Positions 50,600-59,545 of a stretch of DNA of 64,000 nucleotides are shown piece after piece. Where the stretch lies: contig CAVTWA010000020.1 of the NCBI GenBank assembly GCA_963738025.1, positions 186,001 through 250,000 of the forward strand, in the 5' to 3' direction. Source of the stretch: 20CM-2-55-15 sp963738025. GTDB taxonomy: Bacteria; Acidobacteriota; Terriglobia; 20CM-2-55-15. The position numbers and the translations under genes were made by a program. Positions within the stretch are counted from its first letter, which is position 1. Each line of letters starts with the position of its first letter. The notes below the pieces were generated by a model. It saw nothing but the letters and a program-made list of their open reading frames with translations, was not told where the DNA came from and searched no databases.

Positions 50600-52138
50600 A
50601 TGAAGCATCTTTTGTTGATCTGCGCGCTTTTCGCCGCCACAACCGAGTCCTTTGGCCAGGATGCCAGCCAAATGCCGAATCGGTGCCCGGCCGCCGGAAC
50701 GATAACCCCGTCGACATCCGGATGGAACGGCTGGGGAGCAAACATTTCGAACACACGGTTTAACGCGGAGCGCATTGAGCCCGCGCAATTGAAACTGAAG
50801 TGGGCGTTTGGGTTTCCCGGCGCGAAGGCCGTTTCGGGCCAGCCCGCGGTGGTTGGCGGACGAGTATTCGTCAGCGCCGACAATGGGTACGTCTACTCGC
50901 TGGATGCGGCGACCGGTTGCGTTTACTGGTCGTTTCACGCGGAAGCAACAGTTCGAAGCGCGGCTACGATCGAGCAAATTTCGGCCGGCCGCTTTGCGGC
51001 ATACTTTGGCGACGCGAAAGCCAACGCCTACGCCGTAGATGCATCCACGGGTGCTCTGATCTGGAAGGTCCGGGTTGAAGATCATCCGTCGGCTCGCATT
51101 ACAGGGGCTCCCAAATTTTTCGAGAGCCGTCTTTATGTCCCGGTGGCCTCGGGGGAAGAGGGGGCGGGCGGCAATCCGAACTACGCCTGCTGTACATTCC
51201 GAGGGAGCATCGTGGCGCTGAATGCCGTCAGCGGAGCCCAGATCTGGAAAACGTACATGATCCCCGACGAGCCCAAACCGGTTAAGAAAAATTCCAATGG
51301 TGTGCAGCGCTGGGCTCCTGCCGGCGCGGGCGTGTGGAACTCTCCCACCATCGACCCGAAGCGCCATGCACTTTACGTGGGGACAGGCGACGCCTATGCG
51401 GAACCGGCTGCGAAGACGACGGATGCGATCGTCGCTTTGGATCTGGATACCGGCAAAATGTTATGGAGCATTCAGGACACCGAGAACGACGTGTGGTTGG
51501 CAGTCTGCAGCCCGAACAATCATCCGGAGAATTGTCCGGATGAATTAGGGCCGGACCATGACTTCGGTTCGCCGCCGATTCTGGTGCCTCTTCCCGGCGG
51601 ACGCGATGTTCTCGTCGCCGGCCAGAAGAGCGGGAACGTATGGGCCCATGATCCCGATAACAAAGGCGCCGTGTTGTGGAAAACGCCGCTTGTCACGAAC
51701 ACGAAAGAGTTCGGCGGCAAGATCGTCTGGGGTGGCGCGGCCGACGATCAGTACGCTTATTTTGGTTTGGGTCCCGGCGGTGTCGCGGCTGTCCGTCTGA
51801 GTGACGGCCAGAAGGTCTGGTTCACGCCGCTGATACCCGCCGCCTCGCTATCGACGCACCCGGGACAGGACGGGCCGATCACGGTCATTCCGGGGGTGGT
51901 TCTTTCCGGCGGATGGGACGGCGTTCTGCGGGCGCTTTCAACACAAGACGGGAAGGTCGTCTGGGAATACAACACCATACGCGATTTTGAAAGCGTGAAC
52001 GGAGTTAGCGCTAAAGGTGGGTCTATGGGCGCAGCGGGTCCTGTGGTCGCCGGAAAAATGTTGTTCGTCCCGTCCGGGTACGCCGGCGTGAGAAATGGAA
52101 TGACAGGTAATGCTCTCCTCGCGTTTGGTTCACCCTGA
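50600..52138 (+). CDS. PQQ-type beta-propeller protein (PVA-dehydrogenase-like)
   Basis: MKHLLLICALFAATTESFGQ is a signal peptide (ATG 50600). The mature 490 residues form an eight-bladed propeller with repeats such as VFVSADNGYVYSLDAATGCV, NAYAVDASTGALIWKVRVED, IVALDLDTGKMLWSIQDTEN and VLRALSTQDGKVVWEYNT. A vicinal Cys-Cys in NPNYACCTFRGSIVALNAVS resembles the disulphide ring of quinoprotein dehydrogenases. The layout is closest to polyvinyl-alcohol-dehydrogenase-like quinoproteins, but no CxxCH cytochrome domain is fused. The substrate is unknown, and PQQ binding is inferred. Confidence 0.82.
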   Translation: MKHLLLICALFAATTESFGQDASQMPNRCPAAGTITPSTSGWNGWGANISNTRFNAERIEPAQLKLKWAFGFPGAKAVSGQPAVVGGRVFVSADNGYVYSLDAATGCVYWSFHAEATVRSAATIEQISAGRFAAYFGDAKANAYAVDASTGALIWKVRVEDHPSARITGAPKFFESRLYVPVASGEEGAGGNPNYACCTFRGSIVALNAVSGAQIWKTYMIPDEPKPVKKNSNGVQRWAPAGAGVWNSPTIDPKRHALYVGTGDAYAEPAAKTTDAIVALDLDTGKMLWSIQDTENDVWLAVCSPNNHPENCPDELGPDHDFGSPPILVPLPGGRDVLVAGQKSGNVWAHDPDNKGAVLWKTPLVTNTKEFGGKIVWGGAADDQYAYFGLGPGGVAAVRLSDGQKVWFTPLIPAASLSTHPGQDGPITVIPGVVLSGGWDGVLRALSTQDGKVVWEYNTIRDFESVNGVSAKGGSMGAAGPVVAGKMLFVPSGYAGVRNGMTGNALLAFGSP

Positions 52139-52252
52139 TAACAGCCGTTCCACTCCAGTCAGGTTTAGGTGGTCTATGACCGCTCGTTCTCATGTGGTCA
52201 ACCAAATACTCTCAGCCATAGAAGGCGTGAATGAATTAGTGCCGGAGGCGCG

Positions 52253-52409
52253 TAAGAACATAGCCCCGGCCGCCAAATGACTAATGACTATTGACCATTG
52301 AGAATTGACCATTTCTTCCGAATGCTTTGTCAATTCTCAATGGTCAATAGTCATTAGTCATTAGTCATTTTGGGAAAAACCCCGGCCTGCGGCCGGGGCT
52401 AAGTTCTAA
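52253..52409. repeat. Long hairpin with a perfect 34-bp inverted repeat
   Basis: Arm 52276-52309 (AATGACTAATGACTATTGAC and 14 more bases) is perfectly complementary to 52329-52362, leaving a 19-base loop. Outside it, GCCCCGGCCG at 52263 pairs with a right-hand hairpin CCCCGGCCTGCGGCCGGGGC (52380-52399), and TAAGAACATAG with the complement of CTAAGTTCTAA. No gene is present between 52139 and 52469. Confidence 0.93.
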
Positions 52410-52469
52410 CGGCCCTCCGGGCCTATTCATACAAGAATGGAAATTCGGCTGCACTATACATCAGCATGT

Positions 52470-52541
52470 GCGGGAGTAGCTCAATCGCCAGAGCGCTTAT
52501 CTACCAGATAAGAGGCCTAGGTTCAAATCCTAGCTTCCGCT
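52470..52541 (+). tRNA. Atypical tRNA-like gene, anticodon by position ACC (Gly?)
   Basis: All four arms fold: acceptor GCGGGAG/CTTCCGC, D stem GCTC/GAGC, anticodon arm CTTAT-CTACCAG-ATAAG, T arm CTAGG-TTCAAAT-CCTAG, 72 bases with a discriminator T and no encoded CCA. The anticodon at the usual place is ACC, which would read the Gly codon GGU and is rare in bacteria. In the D loop (AATCGCCA) the conserved G19 is C, so the G19-C56 tertiary contact is lost. The acceptor resembles tRNA-Gly. It may be real, specialised or decaying. Confidence 0.6.
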
Positions 52542-52543
52542 TC

Positions 52544-52631
52544 GGGGGTATAGCTCAACGGTAGAGCATCGGCCGAGAGGCGTCTATGCGTCGCTCGGCC
52601 GAAGATGCGGGTTCGATTCCCGGCGCCTCCA
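52544..52631 (+). tRNA. Atypical tRNA-like gene with an enlarged anticodon arm
   Basis: Two bases after the first. D arm GCTC-AACGGTA-GAGC and T loop TTCGATT are canonical. The acceptor is imperfect (GGGGGTA against CGCCTCC: one mismatch, two G-U), and the T stem has a mismatch at its first pair. The anticodon arm is 34 bases instead of 17: TCGGCCGAG pairs with CTCGGCCGA as a 9-bp stem over a 16-base loop (AGGCGTCTATGCGTCG), so no anticodon can be assigned. A class II tRNA with a long variable arm does not fit. It is a pseudogene, chimera or non-standard RNA. Confidence 0.45.
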
Positions 52632-52656
52632 TTCGTCACTTCGCTTTCTTCCCTCC

Positions 52657-52685
52657 TTGACATAAGCCTCTATCCTGAAACATAT
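52657..52685 (+). promoter_or_regulatory. Candidate sigma-70 promoter of the TonB receptor gene
   Basis: TTGACA (52657-52662), a 17-base spacer and ACATAT (52680-52685) lie 55 bases before the receptor start, followed by a GGGGGAGAG ribosome-binding site near 52727. The -35 is consensus and the -10 matches four of six. Confidence 0.45.
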
Positions 52686-52740
52686 TCCACCCAACAAAAG
52701 TGTTTTTGAAATAACTGTTTCAAGATGGGGGGAGAGATCC

Positions 52741-55700
52741 ATGCGCCACGTACTGCATCTGATTTGCGCCACTTCTATGGCTTTGATTTGCGCCGTCTGC
52801 ACGTTCGCTCAGACGGACCGCGGCACGATCACCGGCACCGTAGCGGATTCCTCGAACGCTGTAATTCCCGGTGCAAGCGTTACCGCAACGAACAGCCAAA
52901 CGACCTCAAAGTATGAAACCGTCAGCACCGAGACGGGCAACTACACATTGACTCAATTGCCGGTCGGCACATACGACTTGACGGTTGAATTGCCGGGTTT
53001 CAAAAAATACATCCGCCAGGGCGTTACGGTTTTGTCATCGACGACGGTACGCATCGATGTTCCGCTCGAGGTCGGCGGTGCGGCCGAAGAAGTCACGGTC
53101 AGCGCCGATGCGCCTTTGCTGCGCACTGAAGGCGGCGATGTAAGCCACAACATTCGCACCGATTCCGTCGATGCGCTGCCGGTTCTCTCGATCGGAGCGG
53201 CGGCCGGAAGTTCCGGCATACGCAACCCTACTGCAGTCGCCCAGCTATTGCCCGGCGCGTACGTAGTGCCCAATACGACGGTGAAGATCAATGGCGCGCC
53301 GGGAAATACAGCGTCCTACCGCGTTGAAGGTCAGGACGCCAGCAATGGTCAGGTGCCCGCGACACAAGCGCAAGTACAACCGAGTGTCGATGCGCTTCAA
53401 GAGATCACGATCCTCACAAGCAACTTCTCCGCCGAATATGGCCAGGTCGGCGGCGGAATGTTCAATTATGTCGTGAAGTCCGGCTCGAACGGTTATCACG
53501 GAACCGGCTATGACTACGCGGCCAACGATGCGTTCAATTCGGCGACACCGTGGTTGAACACGAAATCGCCGGTACGCCGTCACGACTGGGGCTTCACGCT
53601 CGGGGGCCCGGTGAATTTCGGCAGCAAGATCTATGACGGCCATAACAAGACGTTTTTCTTTTTCAACTTTGAACAATATCGCGATCATCAGAACATCGCG
53701 ACAATCAGCAACACTGTTCCGATTCAGGCTTATCGTGACGGGAATTTCAGCAGCGCCCTGACCGGCAAGAATCTATGTCCGGCAACCAATCCAAACTGCG
53801 ACCCGCTGGGCCGGCCGGTCATGGAGGGCACGATCTACGATCCGCGCACGACAAAGACGGTGAATGGCCAACTGGTTCGCGATCCATTTCTGAACAACAC
53901 AATCGATCCAACTCTATGGGATCCAGTCGCCCTCAAAGTGCAGGCGCTGATTCCCCTGCCAAGCAAATCGGGATTGATCAATAACTACATCAATACATTC
54001 CCCAGCGACCGCATCACCTACATACCAGCCGTCAAAATGGACCATAACCTGAGCTCGAAGGCGAAGCTTTCCTATTACTGGTCACAAACCAAGACGTCGA
54101 GCCAGTATTCGACGCCGTTAGGCGGCGCGGATGGTTTGCCTGAGCCGGTTACGGCTGCGATCGGGACCTTTATTACGGCACGTGTGCAGCGCTTGAATTT
54201 CGACTATACCGTTTCACCAACAATGCTCTTCCACCTGGGACTCGGCTATCAAACGAACTTCTTTACCGACGATCCCGGAACAACCAATTACGATGCGGCC
54301 GCCAATCTGGGTCTGATCGGAACGACATCGAACCGGATATTTCCGTCATTCCAAGGTCTCACTGCAGCCACAGGCGGGGTGAAGAATCTCGGGCCGGGAA
54401 ATTCGACAAATCGTCATCCACTGCTCTATGAGAAACCGACCGCGAATTTGAGCCTGACGTGGACGAAGGATAACCACACCTACAAGTTTGGCGGTGAAAC
54501 TCGTATTGAGAGCAATGCCTCGACGGTCTATGCCTACACGGGCGGCACGTATACGTTCTCGGCAGCACAGACAGGTATGCCTTATATCACCCAGGCAGGA
54601 GGCACTCTCAACGGCGGCAGCGTCGGGTTCCCGTACGCCAGCTTCCTGCTGGGCCTGGTCGACCAGGTTCGTATTGCTCCTCCAAATACCATCCGGCTCG
54701 GCAAGCATTCGATTTCCGGTTTTGCTCAGGATACCTGGAAAATTACACGCAAGCTGACGCTTGATTATGGTTTGCGCTATGACTACCAGACATACCTGAA
54801 GGAACAACACGGCCGCCTGGCGCAGTTCTCTCCGACAACTCCGAACCCGTCGGCAGGAGGGTTGCCGGGCGCCGTCATCTTCGAAGGGGATGGTCCGGGA
54901 CGCTGCAATTGCTCGTTTGCCAAGAATTATCCCTGGGCTTTCGGTCCGCGACTGGCGGTCGCGTATCAGTTTGCGCCCAAGATGGTGTTGCGTCTCGGTC
55001 TCGGCGTCGTTTACTCCGGAACCGGTGATGCGAATGGCGCGAGCCAGGGCGGATTGACGGCCGTGGCGGCCGTCCAGGCGGCCGGAGACGGCAGCCCGAT
55101 CATGACTCTGCGGAACGGAATCACGGTTCCGCCTCCTCCTTTCCCCAATTTCGATCCCGGTCAGTACCCGCAGGCGGGTTACGCCGGTAAACAATCGCCC
55201 CTGGTCTGGTATGACCGAAACGCCGGCCGGCCCGCAAGACAAGTTCAGTGGAGCGTCGGGATCCAGCGCGAGATCTTCCAGAACCTCGCTGTCGACGTTT
55301 CATACATCGGCAACCGCGGCGTCTGGTGGAATTCTCCCGGACTCATCGATGTCAACGCCAACACGGCTCAACGGCTCGCGTCATTCGGGCTTGACATCAA
55401 TAGTGCTGCCGATCGCACATTGTTAGGCCAACAGATCGGCTCAGCTGCGGTTGCTGCGCGCGGATTCAAGCTGCCTTATGCCGGCTACACGCCCACAGTC
55501 TCCCTGGCCCAGGCGCTGCGGCCGTTTCCGCAATTCCAGAGCATTACTTCGTTGTGGTCGCCGCTCGGAGACACCTGGTACAACTCGCTGCAAGTCAAAG
55601 CGACGAAGCGTTATTCGTACGGGTTGTCTTTCGCGAGCACGTTCACCTATTCAAAGAATCTTGCGATCGGAGCTCCGTCGAATGTCGTCGTTCCTGGAAC

Positions 55701-56430
55701 GGGCGGCAGTCCCGTGAATGACGTGTTCAACCGGAACCAGAATAAATACCTTTCACCACAGGATCAGCCATTCATCTTCAACCTGTCGTTGAATTACACT
55801 CTGCCGGCGTTCCAGCTGAACCGGATTGTCTCTTCTGCGGTTCGCGACTGGACGATCGGAGTGTTCGCGCAGTACTCCAGCGGATTGCCGATTGCAGCCC
55901 CCACAGCGCAGAACAACCTGAATGCGCTACTCCTGCGTAACGGAACTACTCTGTCCAACGCGAATCGCGTTGCAGGTCAGCCGCTGTTCCTGAAGGATCT
56001 GAATTGTCATTGCTTCGATCCGAACAAGGAATTCGTCCTGAATCCGGCGGCCTGGTCGGACCCTCTCCCGGGAACCTTCGGCACCGGTGCGGCTTATTAT
56101 GGGGATTACCGGGCTCAACGTCAGCCGGTAGAAAACTTCGCCTTCGGACGTGATTTCAAACTGGCACACGAGGGCAAGGTGAAGCTGAATATCCGCGCTG
56201 AATTCACCAACATCTTCAATCGCTCGCGCTTGCCCAGTCCCACCTCGACCAACGCGCAGGCGACTCGCACCGGAACGGATGCCAGCGGTAAAACAGTCAC
56301 AGTGTTGGCAACCGACTCTGGACATCTGGATGGGAAGACGACAGCTGGCTTCGGCTTCGTCAATACGGCTGTAGCGCCTTCGACGCCTGCCAACCGGCAG
56401 GGCCAGATTGTCGGCCGCATTACGTTCTAG
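52741..56430 (+). CDS. TonB-dependent receptor with carboxypeptidase-regulatory domain
   Basis: ATG 52741 follows GGGGGAGAG. A signal peptide (MRHVLHLICATSMALICAVC) leads to a carboxypeptidase-regulatory-like beta-sandwich at residues about 25-120: GTITGTVADSSNAVIPGASV and GNYTLTQLPVGTYDLTVELP. A plug domain (QDASNGQVPATQAQVQPSVD; EITILTSNFSAEYGQVGGGM) and a large barrel follow, with the last residue Phe (GRITF). This is the Oar-like receptor type expanded in Acidobacteriota. It probably binds large substrates such as glycans, but no partner SusD-like or degrading enzyme adjoins it. Confidence 0.95.
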   Translation: MRHVLHLICATSMALICAVCTFAQTDRGTITGTVADSSNAVIPGASVTATNSQTTSKYETVSTETGNYTLTQLPVGTYDLTVELPGFKKYIRQGVTVLSSTTVRIDVPLEVGGAAEEVTVSADAPLLRTEGGDVSHNIRTDSVDALPVLSIGAAAGSSGIRNPTAVAQLLPGAYVVPNTTVKINGAPGNTASYRVEGQDASNGQVPATQAQVQPSVDALQEITILTSNFSAEYGQVGGGMFNYVVKSGSNGYHGTGYDYAANDAFNSATPWLNTKSPVRRHDWGFTLGGPVNFGSKIYDGHNKTFFFFNFEQYRDHQNIATISNTVPIQAYRDGNFSSALTGKNLCPATNPNCDPLGRPVMEGTIYDPRTTKTVNGQLVRDPFLNNTIDPTLWDPVALKVQALIPLPSKSGLINNYINTFPSDRITYIPAVKMDHNLSSKAKLSYYWSQTKTSSQYSTPLGGADGLPEPVTAAIGTFITARVQRLNFDYTVSPTMLFHLGLGYQTNFFTDDPGTTNYDAAANLGLIGTTSNRIFPSFQGLTAATGGVKNLGPGNSTNRHPLLYEKPTANLSLTWTKDNHTYKFGGETRIESNASTVYAYTGGTYTFSAAQTGMPYITQAGGTLNGGSVGFPYASFLLGLVDQVRIAPPNTIRLGKHSISGFAQDTWKITRKLTLDYGLRYDYQTYLKEQHGRLAQFSPTTPNPSAGGLPGAVIFEGDGPGRCNCSFAKNYPWAFGPRLAVAYQFAPKMVLRLGLGVVYSGTGDANGASQGGLTAVAAVQAAGDGSPIMTLRNGITVPPPPFPNFDPGQYPQAGYAGKQSPLVWYDRNAGRPARQVQWSVGIQREIFQNLAVDVSYIGNRGVWWNSPGLIDVNANTAQRLASFGLDINSAADRTLLGQQIGSAAVAARGFKLPYAGYTPTVSLAQALRPFPQFQSITSLWSPLGDTWYNSLQVKATKRYSYGLSFASTFTYSKNLAIGAPSNVVVPGTGGSPVNDVFNRNQNKYLSPQDQPFIFNLSLNYTLPAFQLNRIVSSAVRDWTIGVFAQYSSGLPIAAPTAQNNLNALLLRNGTTLSNANRVAGQPLFLKDLNCHCFDPNKEFVLNPAAWSDPLPGTFGTGAAYYGDYRAQRQPVENFAFGRDFKLAHEGKVKLNIRAEFTNIFNRSRLPSPTSTNAQATRTGTDASGKTVTVLATDSGHLDGKTTAGFGFVNTAVAPSTPANRQGQIVGRITF

Positions 56431-56436
56431 AAACAG

Positions 56437-56480
56437 GCCACGGATTGAATCCGTTAAATCCGTTCAATCCGTGGCTTATT
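56437..56480. repeat. ACGGATTNA palindrome (copy 8), between convergent genes
   Basis: GGCCACGGATTGAATCCGTT and AATCCGTTCAATCCGTGGCT overlap in a compact hairpin between the stops of the TonB receptor (56430) and the OmpR-type regulator (56492). Confidence 0.9.
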
Positions 56481-56491
56481 CCTTCACAATC

Positions 56492-57169
56492 TCAGGGAAC
56501 AAATTTATACCCGGCACCATGGATCGTCTGGAAATGCTCGGGATTTGCCGGATCGGTCTCTAACTTGAGACGAAGTTTCCAGATGTGATTGTCTACGGTT
56601 CGCGTCGAGGGATAGTTTTCGTACCCCCAAACCTCATTAAGAAGCTCGGTTCGTGAAAGTACTCGCCGCGGATTTTGGGCAAAATATCTCAGTAACCTGA
56701 ACTCCTGAGCAGTCATCGTAATCGGAGTCCCATCCCGCGTGAGTTCCATCTTCGCAAAATCGACGTGGACGTTACCGAACAACAGCGAGTCGACGGCGTC
56801 GGGTCCGCTTGTCCGGCGAACGGCGGCGCGCACTCTGGCAAGGAGTTCCCGCGGGCTGAAAGGCTTGGTCACGTAATCGTCCGCCCCAAGCTCGAGAAGT
56901 AACACTTTCTCCGACACTTCGCTCTTAGCGCTCAAGATAATGACCGGCAACGAGGGCGCTTCTTTTTTGATCTCCCGGCACACATCGTTTCCGAGCAATT
57001 CCGGCAATCGCAGATCGAGAATGACAGCAGATGGGCGAGAGGAACGGAAAGCTTCCAGGCCGGCTTTGCCGTCGGACGTGACTTCCACGGTGTACTGTTC
57101 GGACTCGAAGAGCCGTTTCAGCGCCTTCTGGATCGCACGATCATCTTCAACGACGAGGATTTTCTTCAC
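56492..57169 (-). CDS. OmpR/PhoB-family response regulator
   Basis: The receiver has Asp9/Asp10 (VVEDDRAIQ), phospho-acceptor Asp52 in AVILDLRLPELLGN, Ser in ILSAKSE and Lys in DYVTKPFSP. The winged-helix output domain includes ITMTAQEFRLLRYFAQNPRR, VLSRTELLNEVWGYE and RTVDNHIWKLRLKLE, ending GAGYKFVP. 225 residues, full length. No histidine kinase adjoins it, so it is an orphan in this window. It converges with the TonB receptor gene. Confidence 0.94.
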   Translation of the reverse strand: MKKILVVEDDRAIQKALKRLFESEQYTVEVTSDGKAGLEAFRSSRPSAVILDLRLPELLGNDVCREIKKEAPSLPVIILSAKSEVSEKVLLLELGADDYVTKPFSPRELLARVRAAVRRTSGPDAVDSLLFGNVHVDFAKMELTRDGTPITMTAQEFRLLRYFAQNPRRVLSRTELLNEVWGYENYPSTRTVDNHIWKLRLKLETDPANPEHFQTIHGAGYKFVP

Positions 57170-57333
57170 AATTCACGCTTAAACTACCAGAACGCCGTCT
57201 GGAGCTCAAATCCTTCGGGAATGTATCGAAGCGAAGAGACAAATGAATGACCATCAAGAGATCAGGCCGTGACAATTCAAGATGGCCGGTTCACCTAGGC
57301 TAAAGCTGCACATCATGCCCCTGGGCGGTGAAC

Positions 57334-57930
57334 ATGAAACGCGCGCTGTTCATTCTGACACAACTGCTGATCGCCACGAACGTTTTCGCGTCTTATGGCG
57401 TGTGCGTGATGCCGGGCCGCGGACATTTCCAGATCCATGTCGGCACGGCGGGATTACTGGGGGGCCTGGCGCACAACCACCTGATCGAGGCCGAAAAGAT
57501 CTCGGGATGTGCGGTAATCGACCCCAGGGACCCGGCACATTCGTCGATCAAATTGGATTTTCCGGCTTCGAACATTCGGGTGATCGATCCCAAAGAAAGC
57601 GAGAAAGACCGGGCGGAAGTTCAGCGGACAATGGAAACGGAAGTCCTTCGGACATCCGAGTTTCCGAGAATCGCCTTCGAGTCGACAACGATCGAGCGCA
57701 CTGACGAAGCGGACCGTTATCGCGTGCGCGGGAATCTGACGATACGCGGCAAGACGCAACCCGTCCTGATTACCGTCACGTTAACCCGTCTGTCCGACGG
57801 TACCTTTCGGGCGACCGGCCAGTCCAAATTCGCGCAAACGAGCTTCGGAATTAAACCGATCCAACTCGGTGGCGGAACCGTGAAAGTCAAAGATGAGCTG
57901 GAAATTGAATTTGAGTTGTTTCTCCGCTAG
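57334..57930 (+). CDS. YceI-family exported protein
   Basis: MKRALFILTQLLIATNVFAS is a signal peptide (ATG 57334; a GTG two codons earlier is possible). The 198-residue product is a lipocalin-like YceI barrel: GRGHFQIHVGTAGLLGGLAH, SSIKLDFPASNIRVID, FPRIAFESTTIERTD, YRVRGNLTIRGKTQPVLITV and FGIKPIQLGGGTVKVKDELE. Family members bind polyisoprenoids or amphiphiles in the periplasm. The divergent OmpR-type regulator lies 164 bases away, but no regulation is shown. Confidence 0.88.
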   Translation: MKRALFILTQLLIATNVFASYGVCVMPGRGHFQIHVGTAGLLGGLAHNHLIEAEKISGCAVIDPRDPAHSSIKLDFPASNIRVIDPKESEKDRAEVQRTMETEVLRTSEFPRIAFESTTIERTDEADRYRVRGNLTIRGKTQPVLITVTLTRLSDGTFRATGQSKFAQTSFGIKPIQLGGGTVKVKDELEIEFELFLR

Positions 57931-58048
57931 CGGCGCGCCGGCGGTATTATTTCTGACGGTTCTGGGGACAGCCCCCTAAGGCCTGCACGTTCGCGACGAC
58001 GGATAAGGCTGCTTGTTTGAAACTGTAAAACTTTGAGGTGGAGGTCCA

Positions 58049-59300
58049 ATGATTCGAATCTGGGGTATAGCGCTTGTTTTGTTCTGTAGCGCTCCAGTGT
58101 TTGCCATGCCCGAATTCCTGCAAATGTATCGGAGCGATCCGTTTCGTAACCCGGCTGTCGATGGCTGCAACACCTGCCATATGAGTCCGCAAGGCGGCGA
58201 CGCCCGAAACCCGTTTGGCCAGGCATTCGAAAGCTCAGGAGAAACAATCACCCCGATGTTACGCGCGCAATTTCCCGACCGGTTTGTCTATCCGAGCTCC
58301 CGAGTGGGAGATGCCCTGACGATCCATTTTTCGGATCCAAACAAGAGGCAGGTTGTCGTGGAGTCCGGCGGCATGAAGAGCCTGGTCGACGTTGACAAAG
58401 TGGCCGTCAACGACAGACCCGTCACTGCGCCGAATGCGCCGGCAGAGGCGCCAAAAGCCGTAGCATCCGTCAAGGCGTCCGAGAGCCGCGTCGATCCGTT
58501 CGCGCGGGAAGGCGCGTTCTTCGGGTCCAACGTTGTCAATCTTCCAGACGGCAAGCCGCAGCGGAAAGGCGGAGTCGATTTCTTCGTCGGCCATCGCTTC
58601 AGTCAGGACGTAAACGCGGCCGGAGCGGGAGGACTCTTTGGTTTCGATAGCTCGGCGACTATCGCCTTCGGAGCACGGGTGGGTTTAACCAACCGGCTCA
58701 GTGTTTCCGTATATCGGAGCAACCTGTTCCAGACGATCTCGCTCAGTACGGCGTTTCAAGTAAGCCGGCAGAATGCGGAGACGCCGTTAACGCTGCAACT
58801 ACGCGGCGGCGTGGACGGAAAGCACAACTTCGGCTTGTATGACAGAGACATCAATCCGACGCCGAAACAATTCTCACCATACCTGCAGATCGTCGCCACC
58901 AGAACGTTCAAGGACCGCGTCTCTTTCACAGCAGTCCCTACGTTCGCGTTCAATACCAGAGATGAATTCAGGGGTGACGAATATCCCCGACGTTGCGTTC
59001 GGATCAAATCACAACAACACGGTTTCATTGGGTCTGGGCGCCGGTGTACGCGTTCTGCCCACGACTTCCGTTGTCGGAGAATTCATACCGCGCCTCTGGG
59101 GATTCCGCGGAGAAAATGGCGATCGGCCCGGGGTCTCAACCGATCGGCCGGGAGTTTCGATCGGTCTCCAGAAGGCCACGCTGCGTCACACGTTTGAACT
59201 GCTGATCTCGCGGCAACAGAGCATGATGCCCACGGAATACGCGGTGCAGGGATTGAATACCTTCCGCATCGGGTTCAACATCTACCGCAAGATTCGGTAA
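58049..59300 (+). pseudogene. DUF5777-like monohaem barrel protein, frameshifted
   Basis: TGGAGGT precedes ATG 58049. After a signal peptide (MIRIWGIALVLFCSAPVFA) the product has one haem motif, DGCNTCHMSPQGG, then a long linker and barrel strands (DFFVGHRFSQDVN, SSATIAFGARVGLTNRLSVS). Near 58965-58985 it leaves the frame: the original runs to a stop at 59197, while the next frame continues NIPDVAFGSNHNNTVSLGLG, FELLISRQQSMM and TFRIGFNIYRKIR to 59300. One indel explains it. A 15-base duplication (RPGVSTDRPGVS) lies close by. DUF5777-type barrels of this sort are widespread beside multihaem genes. Confidence 0.7.
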
Positions 59301-59315
59301 AAGCCGGGACCGGAA

Positions 59316-59371
59316 CACAAGAAGCACAAGAGGCACAAGACCCGTGTCTCGTGCTTCTTGTGCTTCTTGTG
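59316..59371. terminator. Hairpin of 9-bp CACAAGAAG units
   Basis: CACAAGAAGCACAAGAGGCA faces TCGTGCTTCTTGTGCTTCTT (about 21 of 23 pairs) over an 8-base loop, starting 15 bases after the barrel gene's stop. The arms are tandem 9-bp units, as in the ACGGATTNA family. Confidence 0.7.
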
Positions 59372-59545
59372 CGCAATATCAATCCTGTTGGTTAGAAGAC
59401 TAGCTGAATGGATAGACGTCTTCAGTAAGATCCTTTGTATTGACGCTTGAAACCAACAGGTTAAGAACACTTCGGGACACTCACATGCGGCATTGATCCT
59501 GCTTATCCCTTTTCCTGACGACAGCGTGAGCTTCAGGAGAACCGG

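Noticed and set aside
52584..52802. Minus-strand frame ending WRRRESNPHLRPSDA
   Set aside because: This ending is the well-known spurious translation across a tRNA T-arm and 3' end; it is not a protein.
54346..55242. Minus-strand frame of 298 codons inside the TonB receptor
   Set aside because: The plus strand carries an uninterrupted 1229-codon receptor.
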